Positions 7,952 through 15,429 of a DNA stretch of 30,696 nt are shown piece by piece; within the stretch, counting starts at the first letter, position 1; each line of letters opens with the position of its first letter. A program made the position numbers and the translations under genes. Location: NCBI GenBank assembly GCA_002480165.1, contig DLBP01000065.1, positions 1 through 30,696 on the forward strand, in the 5' to 3' direction. This DNA is from Proteobacteria bacterium UBA7821. GTDB taxonomy: Bacteria; Pseudomonadota; Gammaproteobacteria; Comchoanobacterales; Comchoanobacteraceae. A model generated the notes under the pieces. The model was given only the letters and a program-made list of their open reading frames with translations. It was not told the origin of the DNA and searched no databases.

Positions 7952-8913
7952 ATCAGATAAACATATTATTTTGTGCCACTCATGCAGAATTAGCCCTACC
8001 ATCACTTGCTAAAATCATCGAATCAAATCATCACATTGTCGCTGTGGTGACCGCCCCAGATACCAGGTCAGGTCGAGGTCGAAAACCAGCTATATCACCG
8101 ATTAAAGCCCTTGCACAGCAACACAGCTTAACCGTATTGCAACCCACGTCGCTGTCTTCAGATCAAGAATACGAACGATGGAAATCGTTGTCATTTGATC
8201 TGATGATTGTTGCAGGCTATGGACTTATTTTACCCAAGAGAATCATTCTACTGCCACGATATGGCTGCATCAATGTTCACCCATCCCTCTTACCCAGGTG
8301 GCGAGGCGCTTCCCCAGTACAAGCAGCAATTAGCAATCAGGACAAAACCACTGGCGTGTCCATCATACGACTCAATGAAAAAATGGATGCGGGGGATCTC
8401 ATATTGCAACAAACGCTGACGCTTACTGGCCATGAAAAAACACCAGAGCTCATGGCATCATTAGCGGATATGGGCTGTCATCTACTGATGCAGGCCATCG
8501 ATCTAATTATCCACGAGCGTGCTGTTTACAAAGCTCAAGATGACACGCAAGCAACCTATTGCACAAAGCTAAGCAAACAAGACGCTGTATTAGACTTTAA
8601 TCAAACAGCATTGGCGCTGTATGCACAAATACGAGCATTACAACCCTGGCCATCAAGCGAGGTGACCCTAACGGATGGCACTGTTATGAAAATAAAGTCC
8701 GCCTCATTCCATCCCATCCATGAAGACACAGCACACAGTCCAGGTATCTTAATCAAAACAGACCGAGACCAGGGGATGCTGATTGCCTGTGGACAAGACG
8801 CAATCTGGCTACATACCATTCAAATGCCAAACAAACCGATGATGCCAGCCTACCAGGCCCAACTCGGCTACCCAAAGCTGTTCGCGCTAAAAAAGCGTAT
8901 TATATCCCAATAA
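7948..8913 (+). CDS. fmt: Methionyl-tRNA formyltransferase
   Basis: Transfers a formyl group from 10-formyltetrahydrofolate to initiator Met-tRNA, the step Def later reverses on proteins. The length of 321 is normal. The N-terminal formyltransferase domain has the DTRSGRGRK loop (38-46) and the catalytic residues Asn109, His111 (in INVHPSLLPRWRGASPVQ) and Asp147 (in KMDAGDLI). The C-terminal OB-like domain includes YCTKLSKQDAVLDF and IRALQPWPSSEV. It overlaps def by four bases. Confidence 0.96.
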   Translation: MNQINILFCATHAELALPSLAKIIESNHHIVAVVTAPDTRSGRGRKPAISPIKALAQQHSLTVLQPTSLSSDQEYERWKSLSFDLMIVAGYGLILPKRIILLPRYGCINVHPSLLPRWRGASPVQAAISNQDKTTGVSIIRLNEKMDAGDLILQQTLTLTGHEKTPELMASLADMGCHLLMQAIDLIIHERAVYKAQDDTQATYCTKLSKQDAVLDFNQTALALYAQIRALQPWPSSEVTLTDGTVMKIKSASFHPIHEDTAHSPGILIKTDRDQGMLIACGQDAIWLHTIQMPNKPMMPAYQAQLGYPKLFALKKRIISQ

Positions 8914-8968
8914 GCTTGCTATTTGTTACACTTTGTGTTATTTTACAATAAAAGCATAAGGTACAAAA

Positions 8969-9949
8969 ATGATCAGGGCATTATTACAAAGAACGCTATC
9001 ACTATTTCACCGTCTATTGTATGGCACACCCAATCTGTTAAACCAGCTAACACAGCAGCATCAACAACTACTCACAAACAGCTCATCAAACACACCCATG
9101 AACGTTTCGTTCACTCGTGATGATAATGGATTTGTCTCAATTAATCCCACAGACACAAATCAGGTACCACCGACCTCCATCGATGGTCCAGGTTCAGACC
9201 GGACAATACACAGCGTATTTGCTTTGATCGATGCCAGTGGCCGAGAAGGATTCGAATGCCGACTTAACACCATCAAGCAACAAATTGAAAAAAGCATTGC
9301 TGAAAATCCAACGAATTGTTGTATCCATATTTACGGCTTCAGTCGAGGCTGTCATATTGCAGCGTCTGCTATTGATTACATTCGTCGTGAGCACCCTCAC
9401 ATCAAAACAATCAGAGCCTGCTTCATCGATCCCGTTCATGGGATGTTTAATCGGATCGGATCTCGTATTGACCTTGAAAGCCTCACTCCCCCTGATCCTA
9501 CATCAGCAGCCAATGAGGGCACAACACTGGATTACTACGCAATCATATCCATCGGCACAGAATACCCGATTGTGCATTCAATTGAAGAAGTAACCCTACC
9601 CAAATCAGGTCGTATATTATCGAAAGTACCGAAAGAAAACACATTTTACTCGGAGCATTCACACACACACACACCATACCACGAAGTTAGCCACACGATT
9701 GTCCAGTCAATAGCCAGACGTGATACCAACCCACTGGTGTTCACTTGCTATGGCACCACAGAAAAATTCGATGATATTATCAATTCTCCCAGGTCCCACT
9801 GCCTTGATGTGGGTCTATTATATCGCTGTAAGCTCAACGAGTTGGCCAGAACTTCAGATGAGCTCTTAAAAATAGCACAAGATCAATCGAAACAGACACT
9901 ACAGAACATCAATGAACCCAGGCAAGCTGGCCTTACTGCCAGACCATAG
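8969..9949 (+). CDS. Alpha/beta-hydrolase-like protein of unknown function (GFSRG elbow)
   Basis: 326 residues, not assigned to a named gene. IHIYGFSRGCHIAASAI at 119-135 reads as a beta strand, nucleophile elbow (GFSRG, Ser125) and helix, the pattern used by DUF2235/Tle1-type lipases and related hydrolases. FIDPVHG (Asp154) follows a second strand and could supply the acid. A His-rich stretch EHSHTHTPYHEVSHT (229-243) lies where a catalytic His might be. The N-terminal 80 residues are polar with Thr/Asn/Gln runs, and there is no signal peptide or membrane segment. AAGG stands eight bases before the ATG. It follows fmt by 55 bases but appears unrelated to it. An esterase, a lipase or a secreted effector are all possible; none is shown. 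Confidence 0.6.
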   Translation: MIRALLQRTLSLFHRLLYGTPNLLNQLTQQHQQLLTNSSSNTPMNVSFTRDDNGFVSINPTDTNQVPPTSIDGPGSDRTIHSVFALIDASGREGFECRLNTIKQQIEKSIAENPTNCCIHIYGFSRGCHIAASAIDYIRREHPHIKTIRACFIDPVHGMFNRIGSRIDLESLTPPDPTSAANEGTTLDYYAIISIGTEYPIVHSIEEVTLPKSGRILSKVPKENTFYSEHSHTHTPYHEVSHTIVQSIARRDTNPLVFTCYGTTEKFDDIINSPRSHCLDVGLLYRCKLNELARTSDELLKIAQDQSKQTLQNINEPRQAGLTARP

Positions 9950-9975
9950 CTGTTGCGTTGCTACCAAATAGCTAA

Positions 9976-12858
9976 CTACTGGCTAAACAAAGCCTCCAAG
10001 TCCTGAAAGCTGGGTGCCTCAGACTGCCGTATCAGCAATGCATCAGCGCTATTTTTGTCGAAGTAATCTTCCATAACGCGCTGCAATCCAGCTAAATCAA
10101 CGTTCAGGATGTGTTGACGATACGCATCCATAATATCATCTGTAAAACCAAATCGCTGTCGCCACAGCGCCTGACAAGCTTGTGCGTAAGGTGACAGTGG
10201 CTTATCAATTCGACCGATCAGGTTTATCTTAGCTTCCTCAAACATATACTGCTCAAATGCAAAATCTCTACCCCACTTGACGCTATCGCCAAACACTGTC
10301 AAAGTTTCAACATGCCGGGGATCTCTATATGAATAAAAGTAAAAATCGCCGCTGTAATCATTATACGACGCCCCACCACCGTAAGCACCACCTTGCTCAC
10401 GAACGACGCGGTGAATGTATTGATTGGTCATGCACTTCGACAACACTGACAAGGCTGCCGCATCGGGATTAGTCAGTGTGGTGCCCCTCAAACATCTCGC
10501 GACAAAATTAACATCTGCATTAATCAGGTAGGAACTGGCTGTCAATTTAGGCCATTGATCTAACATAAAACGACCTGATTGCCCGTCAACTGAGGTAATC
10601 GCAGACTCAGTAATTGCCTTGACAACGGATTGGCCTTTCGCTAGTGCTGCCTCTGGCGCAACTAAAAAGACGTGTTTTGAACAACACAACACTTTTGCCA
10701 AGAGGTGAGTCAAGTTCTCACAAACAGTAGACCACTGCCCTGTTTTAACACAAGACTGCAGTGTTGTTAAAAAGCCACTACCGGACAGTAAATCGTTGAC
10801 GTAACCTTTTGTCGATAAGTTAGCTGCTGCAAGAGACATGGCATAACGACTGCCATGATAGCTAAACCCATCTTTACAGTACGCAAGCGATTTCTCAATG
10901 CACTCTTGAACTCGATCGTGTTCTTTAAAATGCATACCACTCATATAAGTCCAGATCACCTCGATGATCCGCTCTAAGTTTGTCACCAAACCACATGCTG
11001 AAACACATAATTCAACGGTATAATCATCCAATGATGTTGGTTTGCTATTGATTTGCAACTGAGATGTTAAACCTGACGTGTAGTGCTCTTGCCATTTTAG
11101 TGCCGCTTGGTAATCCATATCACCACTACCTAATTCCCCAATCAATAGAGACAAAATTGGCAATAACGTCACTTCTTCATACGTTAGATTGGATAAGGTC
11201 CAGTACCAGTCGACGTAGGCAAGACCATTGGTATCTTTAGCACACGTGTAGACTTGACAATTACCCAAATCAAGCGTATCAATTGAGTCGTTGACTTTCT
11301 TTTTTTCTACAACATCAGACAGCGTTAATTTTGGTAGAATATTCGGATCTTGGCGAGATTCCTGCCTTACTTTTAGTGCTTCAGCTTGATCGACCAAATC
11401 CCGTTTCTGGGCTTCGCTTAAACCGACCTTGGTCGTCATTAATTGTCTTTCGACCTGTTGCTTCTCTGCGACAAATTGATCATAACTCGGTTCGTAGCTC
11501 ATGAAGACTCGATGTGGATTATCCAACAGATACTTGCGCACAGCATTTTGAATAAAATTGGGTTCTTGACTGGCCTGTCTCAGCCAACGCAAACCAGCGT
11601 CTAGGTTGAGTAACTCTGAGACATCAGCCTCATGCATTGCAGGCCCATTTAATTGATAGATAAGACTCTTGCCCTGGTTATCGCTGATGGCTCTTTGTGA
11701 TAATTCCATATGGTGCAATGTGCTACTAATCAAGCTGGGATCAACACCCTCATTAGCGATGGTCTCTAAGGTTGACCAAATGAGTGTTTCAACAGCGGAA
11801 CGCTTGTCTGGCTGACTGCCTTTAATGCCACAAATAAACTGTGTCTGCCGACCCCAATGATCAATCCAATAACAATACGGGGCCAGGCCCAAACCAGAGG
11901 TTTCAATCGCATTTAACAGAGGGCATGCGCTGTGTTTAATTAAGACTGATGCCATTAGGGTCATGGCAAGTCGTTGATGCCAATCGGCTACATCACACAA
12001 CACCCAGCTAAACACGTGAAACGTTCCATCCTTCTCATCAGACTTGGCCGAGACAGCATATGAGCTGTGACAGTCTAATGGCTGAGACAGTGGTGGTTCG
12101 ATGGGGACTTTTAAAGCGGGCTGCGGCGTATTAAATCGACTCATCACACGCTCTTGTATGGCGAATTGATGCGTTTTAGCTGGTTGATCGCCGTAAGTAT
12201 AGAAAGTGGCATTGCTCGGATGATAGTGTTTAGCGTGGAATGCTTTTAACTGGTCATAAGTTAGTTCAGGAATAACAGCGGGGTCTCCACCCGACTCATG
12301 CCGGTAGGTTGTTGTTGGAAATATGGCTGCTGATAAAGCATGGTGAAGGCGTGCAGTTGGTGCGCTGAGCGCTCCTTTCATTTCATTATAGACAATACCT
12401 CGATAGCACAATTCACTGCTGGGGTCATCCGAACGCTCAAATTCGAGACGCCATCCCTCTTGTTTGAAGTCCATCGGGTCTAATGTTGGAAAAAAAACAG
12501 CATCAAGATACACATCAAGCAAATTGGTGAAGTCTTTTCGATTGGGTGTTGAGAAGTAGTAGGCTGTCCAGTCTGAAGACGTCATGGCATTCATGTCTGC
12601 CATGGATCTGCGATACATCATAAAAAATGGATCTCTCACTGGGTAGCGCTGACTGCCACACAAAGCCAAATGTTCAAGAATGTGAGCCACGCCAGTCGAA
12701 TCAGTTGGTATGGTTGATAGATTCACCCAAAAAGTATTGTTTGGATCATCACACTGTAGGTGATAATGCATCGTATTCAATGTCTTATGTTGATAGGTTT
12801 CGAGTACGACTCCAAGGGTATCAATAACCTGACTGCTGATTAATTCAAACGTGCTCAT
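9976..12858 (-). CDS. M16C zinc metalloprotease, PreP/presequence-protease-like
   Basis: 960 residues, the usual length of a one-chain M16C peptidasome made of two M16 halves. The inverted zinc motif HxxEH is HILEH at 59-63 (His59, Glu62, His63), in the context GVAHILEHLALCGS followed by YPVRDPFF, which is diagnostic of PreP/Cym1-like enzymes. A long charged coiled linker lies around residues 455-510, and the C-terminal half contains REQGGAYGGGASY, which matches the substrate-binding RxxxAYG region. The family degrades unstructured peptides inside a closed chamber. No signal peptide is present, so it is probably cytoplasmic. TAGGAG precedes the ATG. It lies nine bases after the SCP2-like gene and is probably co-transcribed with it. 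Confidence 0.9.
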   Translation of the reverse strand: MSTFELISSQVIDTLGVVLETYQHKTLNTMHYHLQCDDPNNTFWVNLSTIPTDSTGVAHILEHLALCGSQRYPVRDPFFMMYRRSMADMNAMTSSDWTAYYFSTPNRKDFTNLLDVYLDAVFFPTLDPMDFKQEGWRLEFERSDDPSSELCYRGIVYNEMKGALSAPTARLHHALSAAIFPTTTYRHESGGDPAVIPELTYDQLKAFHAKHYHPSNATFYTYGDQPAKTHQFAIQERVMSRFNTPQPALKVPIEPPLSQPLDCHSSYAVSAKSDEKDGTFHVFSWVLCDVADWHQRLAMTLMASVLIKHSACPLLNAIETSGLGLAPYCYWIDHWGRQTQFICGIKGSQPDKRSAVETLIWSTLETIANEGVDPSLISSTLHHMELSQRAISDNQGKSLIYQLNGPAMHEADVSELLNLDAGLRWLRQASQEPNFIQNAVRKYLLDNPHRVFMSYEPSYDQFVAEKQQVERQLMTTKVGLSEAQKRDLVDQAEALKVRQESRQDPNILPKLTLSDVVEKKKVNDSIDTLDLGNCQVYTCAKDTNGLAYVDWYWTLSNLTYEEVTLLPILSLLIGELGSGDMDYQAALKWQEHYTSGLTSQLQINSKPTSLDDYTVELCVSACGLVTNLERIIEVIWTYMSGMHFKEHDRVQECIEKSLAYCKDGFSYHGSRYAMSLAAANLSTKGYVNDLLSGSGFLTTLQSCVKTGQWSTVCENLTHLLAKVLCCSKHVFLVAPEAALAKGQSVVKAITESAITSVDGQSGRFMLDQWPKLTASSYLINADVNFVARCLRGTTLTNPDAAALSVLSKCMTNQYIHRVVREQGGAYGGGASYNDYSGDFYFYSYRDPRHVETLTVFGDSVKWGRDFAFEQYMFEEAKINLIGRIDKPLSPYAQACQALWRQRFGFTDDIMDAYRQHILNVDLAGLQRVMEDYFDKNSADALLIRQSEAPSFQDLEALFSQ

Positions 12859-12867
12859 ACCATACTC

Positions 12868-13179
12868 CTACATCCAGCTAGATAGCTCCATTGCCAATCC
12901 CATGTCACCTGTTATCTGTAACCGACCTTGTGAATAAGCACCCACTGGATCCAAATCGCCCGATAATAAGAGCCCAAAGTCATCCAGAGACACGGCCACC
13001 TTGCAACCCAAGCTTTCCATACTAATTTCTGGCTCGGATACAATAGAAGCCACTGCACTTTTTGAATCTAATAAAATGGCGCCCTCCCCCATAAAATCAA
13101 CTAAAATATCGCCAGACAACTCACCAACTGGTTTCTCTTTGACAAGCATTAAAATACTTTCGACAGTGTATTTATCCAT
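12868..13179 (-). CDS. SCP2-like sterol/lipid-carrier domain protein
   Basis: 103 residues making a single SCP2-type domain. DDFGLLLSGDLDPVGAYSQGRLQITGDMGLAMEL reads like the family's D---L--G-ldP--A---G-l-i-GD---a--L C-terminal signature. SCP2 domains bind hydrophobic ligands in a tunnel; bacterial stand-alone versions are mostly uncharacterised. It is the first gene of a probable two-gene operon with the M16C protease. The ribosome-binding site is weak (GAAG). The fold assignment is from pattern only and a ligand cannot be named. Confidence 0.65.
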   Translation of the reverse strand: MDKYTVESILMLVKEKPVGELSGDILVDFMGEGAILLDSKSAVASIVSEPEISMESLGCKVAVSLDDFGLLLSGDLDPVGAYSQGRLQITGDMGLAMELSSWM

Positions 13180-13290
13180 CTACTTCGACCTATTCATTAA
13201 CTATTATCTACATTAACAAAATATCACCGACAAAACAATTAGTAGCAATTAATACTATATTATTTGATCCAATTGTGTTTATATCAACAA

Positions 13291-13509
13291 ATGAAATATA
13301 TAGCATCAATTAAGAACATAGCAGAGCTGGTAGCCGCAGCCAGTTTGGTATTGGTTTTATTTTTACTGTCACTGCTCATGACGCTTAAATGGTTACACCC
13401 TGCTCACAAAGCCATCACAGGCAATGAATCACCTCGGCAAGCATTTGTGAGAAAGAACACAACGCCAAATACCCATCATCAGCTCCACTACGATTTAGAT
13501 AACGCCTAA
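13291..13509 (+). CDS. Small putative membrane protein
   Basis: 72 residues from ATG 13291. One strong hydrophobic segment (about residues 15-32, LVLVLFLLSLLMTL core) is followed by a polar, His-rich tail ending HYDLDNA. No family recognised. The start lacks a clear ribosome-binding site; an upstream in-frame TTG at 13264 is less likely. It ends 24 bases from the convergent pilin gene and is divergent from the SCP2 gene. It could be a genuine single-pass inner-membrane protein or a chance ORF. Confidence 0.35.
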   Translation: MKYIASIKNIAELVAAASLVLVLFLLSLLMTLKWLHPAHKAITGNESPRQAFVRKNTTPNTHHQLHYDLDNA

Positions 13510-13533
13510 CTGTCTTAGCCACGTAGCCATTAA

Positions 13534-13956
13534 CTAAACATCAACGTAACCATCCAAGACGGCTCCCCCGGAATACTGCCAACTAAGCGAATGACGCTGA
13601 TGCGATGGCGTGAGTACTAGATCATGCGAATCCGATAAACCATGCCGTGGCTTTGGCAAGACCCGAACCACACCATTAGCCAACACCGTTGCTTGGCCAA
13701 CTAGACCATCGTCATTCAAGTCAATTTGTTTTGGGATACCCCCCATTCCTGACCGACAAGCAGACAGGCGATGATGTGTTTGAAAGCAATGCTCTACCAT
13801 TAATCGCAACTGATTGGCTACTTGTACCACCTCAAAAAAATGGGCCTTTGTCACAAAGTGCTGATAATTCGGTATCGCAGCCAAAGTCAAAACCGCCATA
13901 ATCGCTAGCACCACCAATAATTCTACCAATGAAAACCCACTGTTGCGTTGCTTCAT
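13534..13956 (-). CDS. Type IV pilin-like protein (prepilin)
   Basis: 140-residue prepilin. The leader MKQRNSG is followed by FSLVELLVVLAIMAVLTLAA, the class IVa pattern: cleavage after Gly7, methylated Phe and Glu5 of the mature protein, then the hydrophobic helix. AIPNYQHFVTKA matches the usual continuation. Two Cys residues (in EHCFQTHHRLSACRSG) could form a disulfide, and DLNDDGLVG resembles a calcium-binding loop. The ATG at 13956 gives a seven-residue leader; a GTG two codons earlier is possible. A type IVa pilin or pseudopilin role is secure, but whether it is the major subunit is not. Pilus assembly genes pilC and pilD lie about 2.8 kb downstream on the other strand. Confidence 0.88.
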   Translation of the reverse strand: MKQRNSGFSLVELLVVLAIMAVLTLAAIPNYQHFVTKAHFFEVVQVANQLRLMVEHCFQTHHRLSACRSGMGGIPKQIDLNDDGLVGQATVLANGVVRVLPKPRHGLSDSHDLVLTPSHQRHSLSWQYSGGAVLDGYVDV

Positions 13957-14039
13957 ACACACCCACTCAAATCAAAGTATTACAATAGGGAATAAAACAC
14001 TAAGGCACACTACCGTGGTTTGAGTCATTGGATTCATCT

Positions 14040-14079
14040 AATTGACTGGCGGCTCTTGCTTTTGCCCGCCATTACAATT
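14040..14079 (+). other. Imperfect hairpin in the oxygenase leader
   Basis: TGGCGG at 14047-14052 pairs with CCGCCA at 14066-14071, and the outer AATTG at 14040-14044 pairs with CAATT at 14075-14079. It lies between the divergent pilin and oxygenase genes, 32 bases before ATG 14111. It may be a leader structure or a terminator for upstream transcription; no T run follows. Confidence 0.3.
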
Positions 14080-14110
14080 AGTATATAGATATTTCTTGTC
14101 AAGGAACACG

Positions 14111-14947
14111 ATGAAGATAAGCCGTGTCAACTATCACAGCCCCGCTACCGGACAAGCAGTGGTTGAATCCCTACAAAAAAATGGCTTTTGTATTTTAGTC
14201 AATCCACCCCTAGATGATCAACTGGTGGAGTACAACTACCAACTGTGGCACAAGTGGTTTCAGCAGACGGGCAAACAAAAAGGCCGATTCGCAATCATGC
14301 CAGGAAAAATTGGTGGTTATGCCATCAATCGAGAAAAAGCACAAGCTGCCAAATATCCAGATCATAAAGAAATTTTTGACTGCTATCGCCACACAAAACT
14401 GCCCAACGAACTCAAGCAAAGCACATTCCAATTATCAAGTGCTCTCCACCAGATTGGTGCTGAATGCATCAAGTGGATTGAAAACCACTGCAAGCTTTCA
14501 AGACCACTAACGCAAATCATCGATCATTCAAACCGAAGTGTACTGCGCGTCGCTTACTACCCAGCCTTAACTGGGTTACAGGCACACAACCAACGGGTAT
14601 CACCGCACACAGACATCAATATGCTAACCATTCAACCAGCGCCCAGTAGTGAAGGCCTTCAGGCTTGTGACATTAATGGCGTCTGGCATGACATTCCATT
14701 AAACCCCAATCAGGTGATCATCAAAATCGGAGACATGCTATCCAAGCTAACAAATGGCCAATTGATCTCGACTACCCACCGAGTGATTAGCCCAGTCAAT
14801 GTTCGGTGCCATATCCCACGAATTGCCACACCGTTTTTTCTACACTGTCAATCCAAAGTAAAACTATCGAATCAGTACACCTCTGACAGCTACTTAACAG
14901 AGCGGCTACAGGAAATAGAACTACTCGATGCTGACTGCGTCGTCTAA
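14111..14947 (+). CDS. 2-oxoglutarate/Fe(II)-dependent oxygenase, isopenicillin-N-synthase-like
   Basis: 278 residues from ATG 14111, preceded by AAGGA; the frame extends upstream to 14042 without support. The C-terminal half shows the jelly-roll iron site: His166-x-Asp168 in SPHTDINMLTIQ and distal His223 in STTHRVISP. Arg237 in IPRIATPFFLH is placed to bind the 2-oxoglutarate carboxylate; the usual Ser of the RxS motif is replaced. GLQACDINGVWHDIP and IIKIGDMLSKLTNG match the IPNS/gibberellin-oxidase-like family. The N-terminal half has QKNGFCILVNPPLDD, the usual 'G-F-l-vn' beginning. The substrate is unknown and no biosynthetic cluster adjoins. The last 27 bases overlap the convergent small secreted-protein gene. 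Confidence 0.82.
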   Translation: MKISRVNYHSPATGQAVVESLQKNGFCILVNPPLDDQLVEYNYQLWHKWFQQTGKQKGRFAIMPGKIGGYAINREKAQAAKYPDHKEIFDCYRHTKLPNELKQSTFQLSSALHQIGAECIKWIENHCKLSRPLTQIIDHSNRSVLRVAYYPALTGLQAHNQRVSPHTDINMLTIQPAPSSEGLQACDINGVWHDIPLNPNQVIIKIGDMLSKLTNGQLISTTHRVISPVNVRCHIPRIATPFFLHCQSKVKLSNQYTSDSYLTERLQEIELLDADCVV

Positions 14948-15178
14948 AACAACGGCTGATTCAATAGCTGTCGTGTCTTCTGAACAACTACCATAACATT
15001 GGCTTCGACAATAGTTATAATCAACTTGGTCAAAAAATGCCTGCGTTGCTAAGCACTGATTTTGCTCATAGCCAGTCAAATCACCACATGCGAGCTCATT
15101 TGGTGTTAGACTCAAACAGTTTGTATCGGCATAGCCCAATGAAAACATCGATAGTAAAACCACTGCGATAATAGCCAT
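14921..15178 (-). CDS. Small secreted cysteine-rich protein
   Basis: 85 residues. A short signal peptide (MAIIAVVLLSMFSLGYA, cleavage near YADT) is followed by a mature part of about 68 residues with six cysteines at 21, 31, 42, 57, 61 and 65. The last three form CRSQCYGSC (C-x3-C-x3-C). Six cysteines in an exported protein suggest three disulfides. No family recognised. A strong TAGGAGGG ribosome-binding site and an extended -10 promoter support the gene. Its 3' end overlaps the oxygenase gene tail to tail by 27 bases. Confidence 0.72.
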   Translation of the reverse strand: MAIIAVVLLSMFSLGYADTNCLSLTPNELACGDLTGYEQNQCLATQAFFDQVDYNYCRSQCYGSCSEDTTAIESAVVLDDAVSIE

Positions 15179-15210
15179 TGTTACCCTCCTAATTATTATT
15201 ATCTAAGATA

Positions 15211-15219
15211 ATTATAGCA
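15211..15219 (-). promoter_or_regulatory. Extended -10 promoter of the Cys-rich protein gene
   Basis: On the minus strand the sequence reads TGCTATAAT, a consensus -10 hexamer with the TGn extension. This type can work without a good -35 element, and none is properly spaced here. It lies about 33 bases before the start codon. Confidence 0.55.
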
Positions 15220-15242
15220 CAAGATGTCAAAATTGCCATCAT

Positions 15243-15271
15243 TTGACAGACATCTCGTATCAATTTAAACT
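15243..15271 (+). promoter_or_regulatory. Promoter of tRNA-Thr
   Basis: Consensus TTGACA at 15243-15248, a 17-base spacer and TAAACT at 15266-15271. It places initiation a few bases before the mature tRNA 5' end at 15281. Confidence 0.5.
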
Positions 15272-15280
15272 AAACGCTAT

Positions 15281-15353
<73 letters not shown>

Positions 15354-15370
15354 CAAACCAAAATCATTAC

Positions 15371-15399
15371 TTGACACATCAGAAAAAAACAAGTATGAT
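15371..15399 (+). promoter_or_regulatory. sigma70-type promoter of the DEAD-box helicase gene
   Basis: Consensus TTGACA at 15371-15376, a 17-base spacer and TATGAT (5 of 6) at 15394-15399. Initiation near 15406 would leave a leader of about 24 bases. Confidence 0.65.
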
Positions 15400-15429
15400 A
15401 ATGCAGTTATAAACTTACCTAAGGGAACA

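Noticed and set aside
8914..8968. Effector-type PmrA box or strong promoter before the hydrolase-like gene
   Set aside because: No direct TTAATATT-type repeat is present; the TTGTTA/TACAAT pair has a 15-base spacer and is too weak to call.
9231..9593. 120-residue ORF in a second frame inside the hydrolase-like gene
   Set aside because: It lies wholly within a better-supported frame that has a ribosome-binding site and the GFSRG motif, and it resembles no protein.
9926..9941. CTGGC-CTTACT-GCCAG hairpin at the end of the hydrolase-like gene as a terminator
   Set aside because: The five-base stem lies inside the coding region and has no T run after it.
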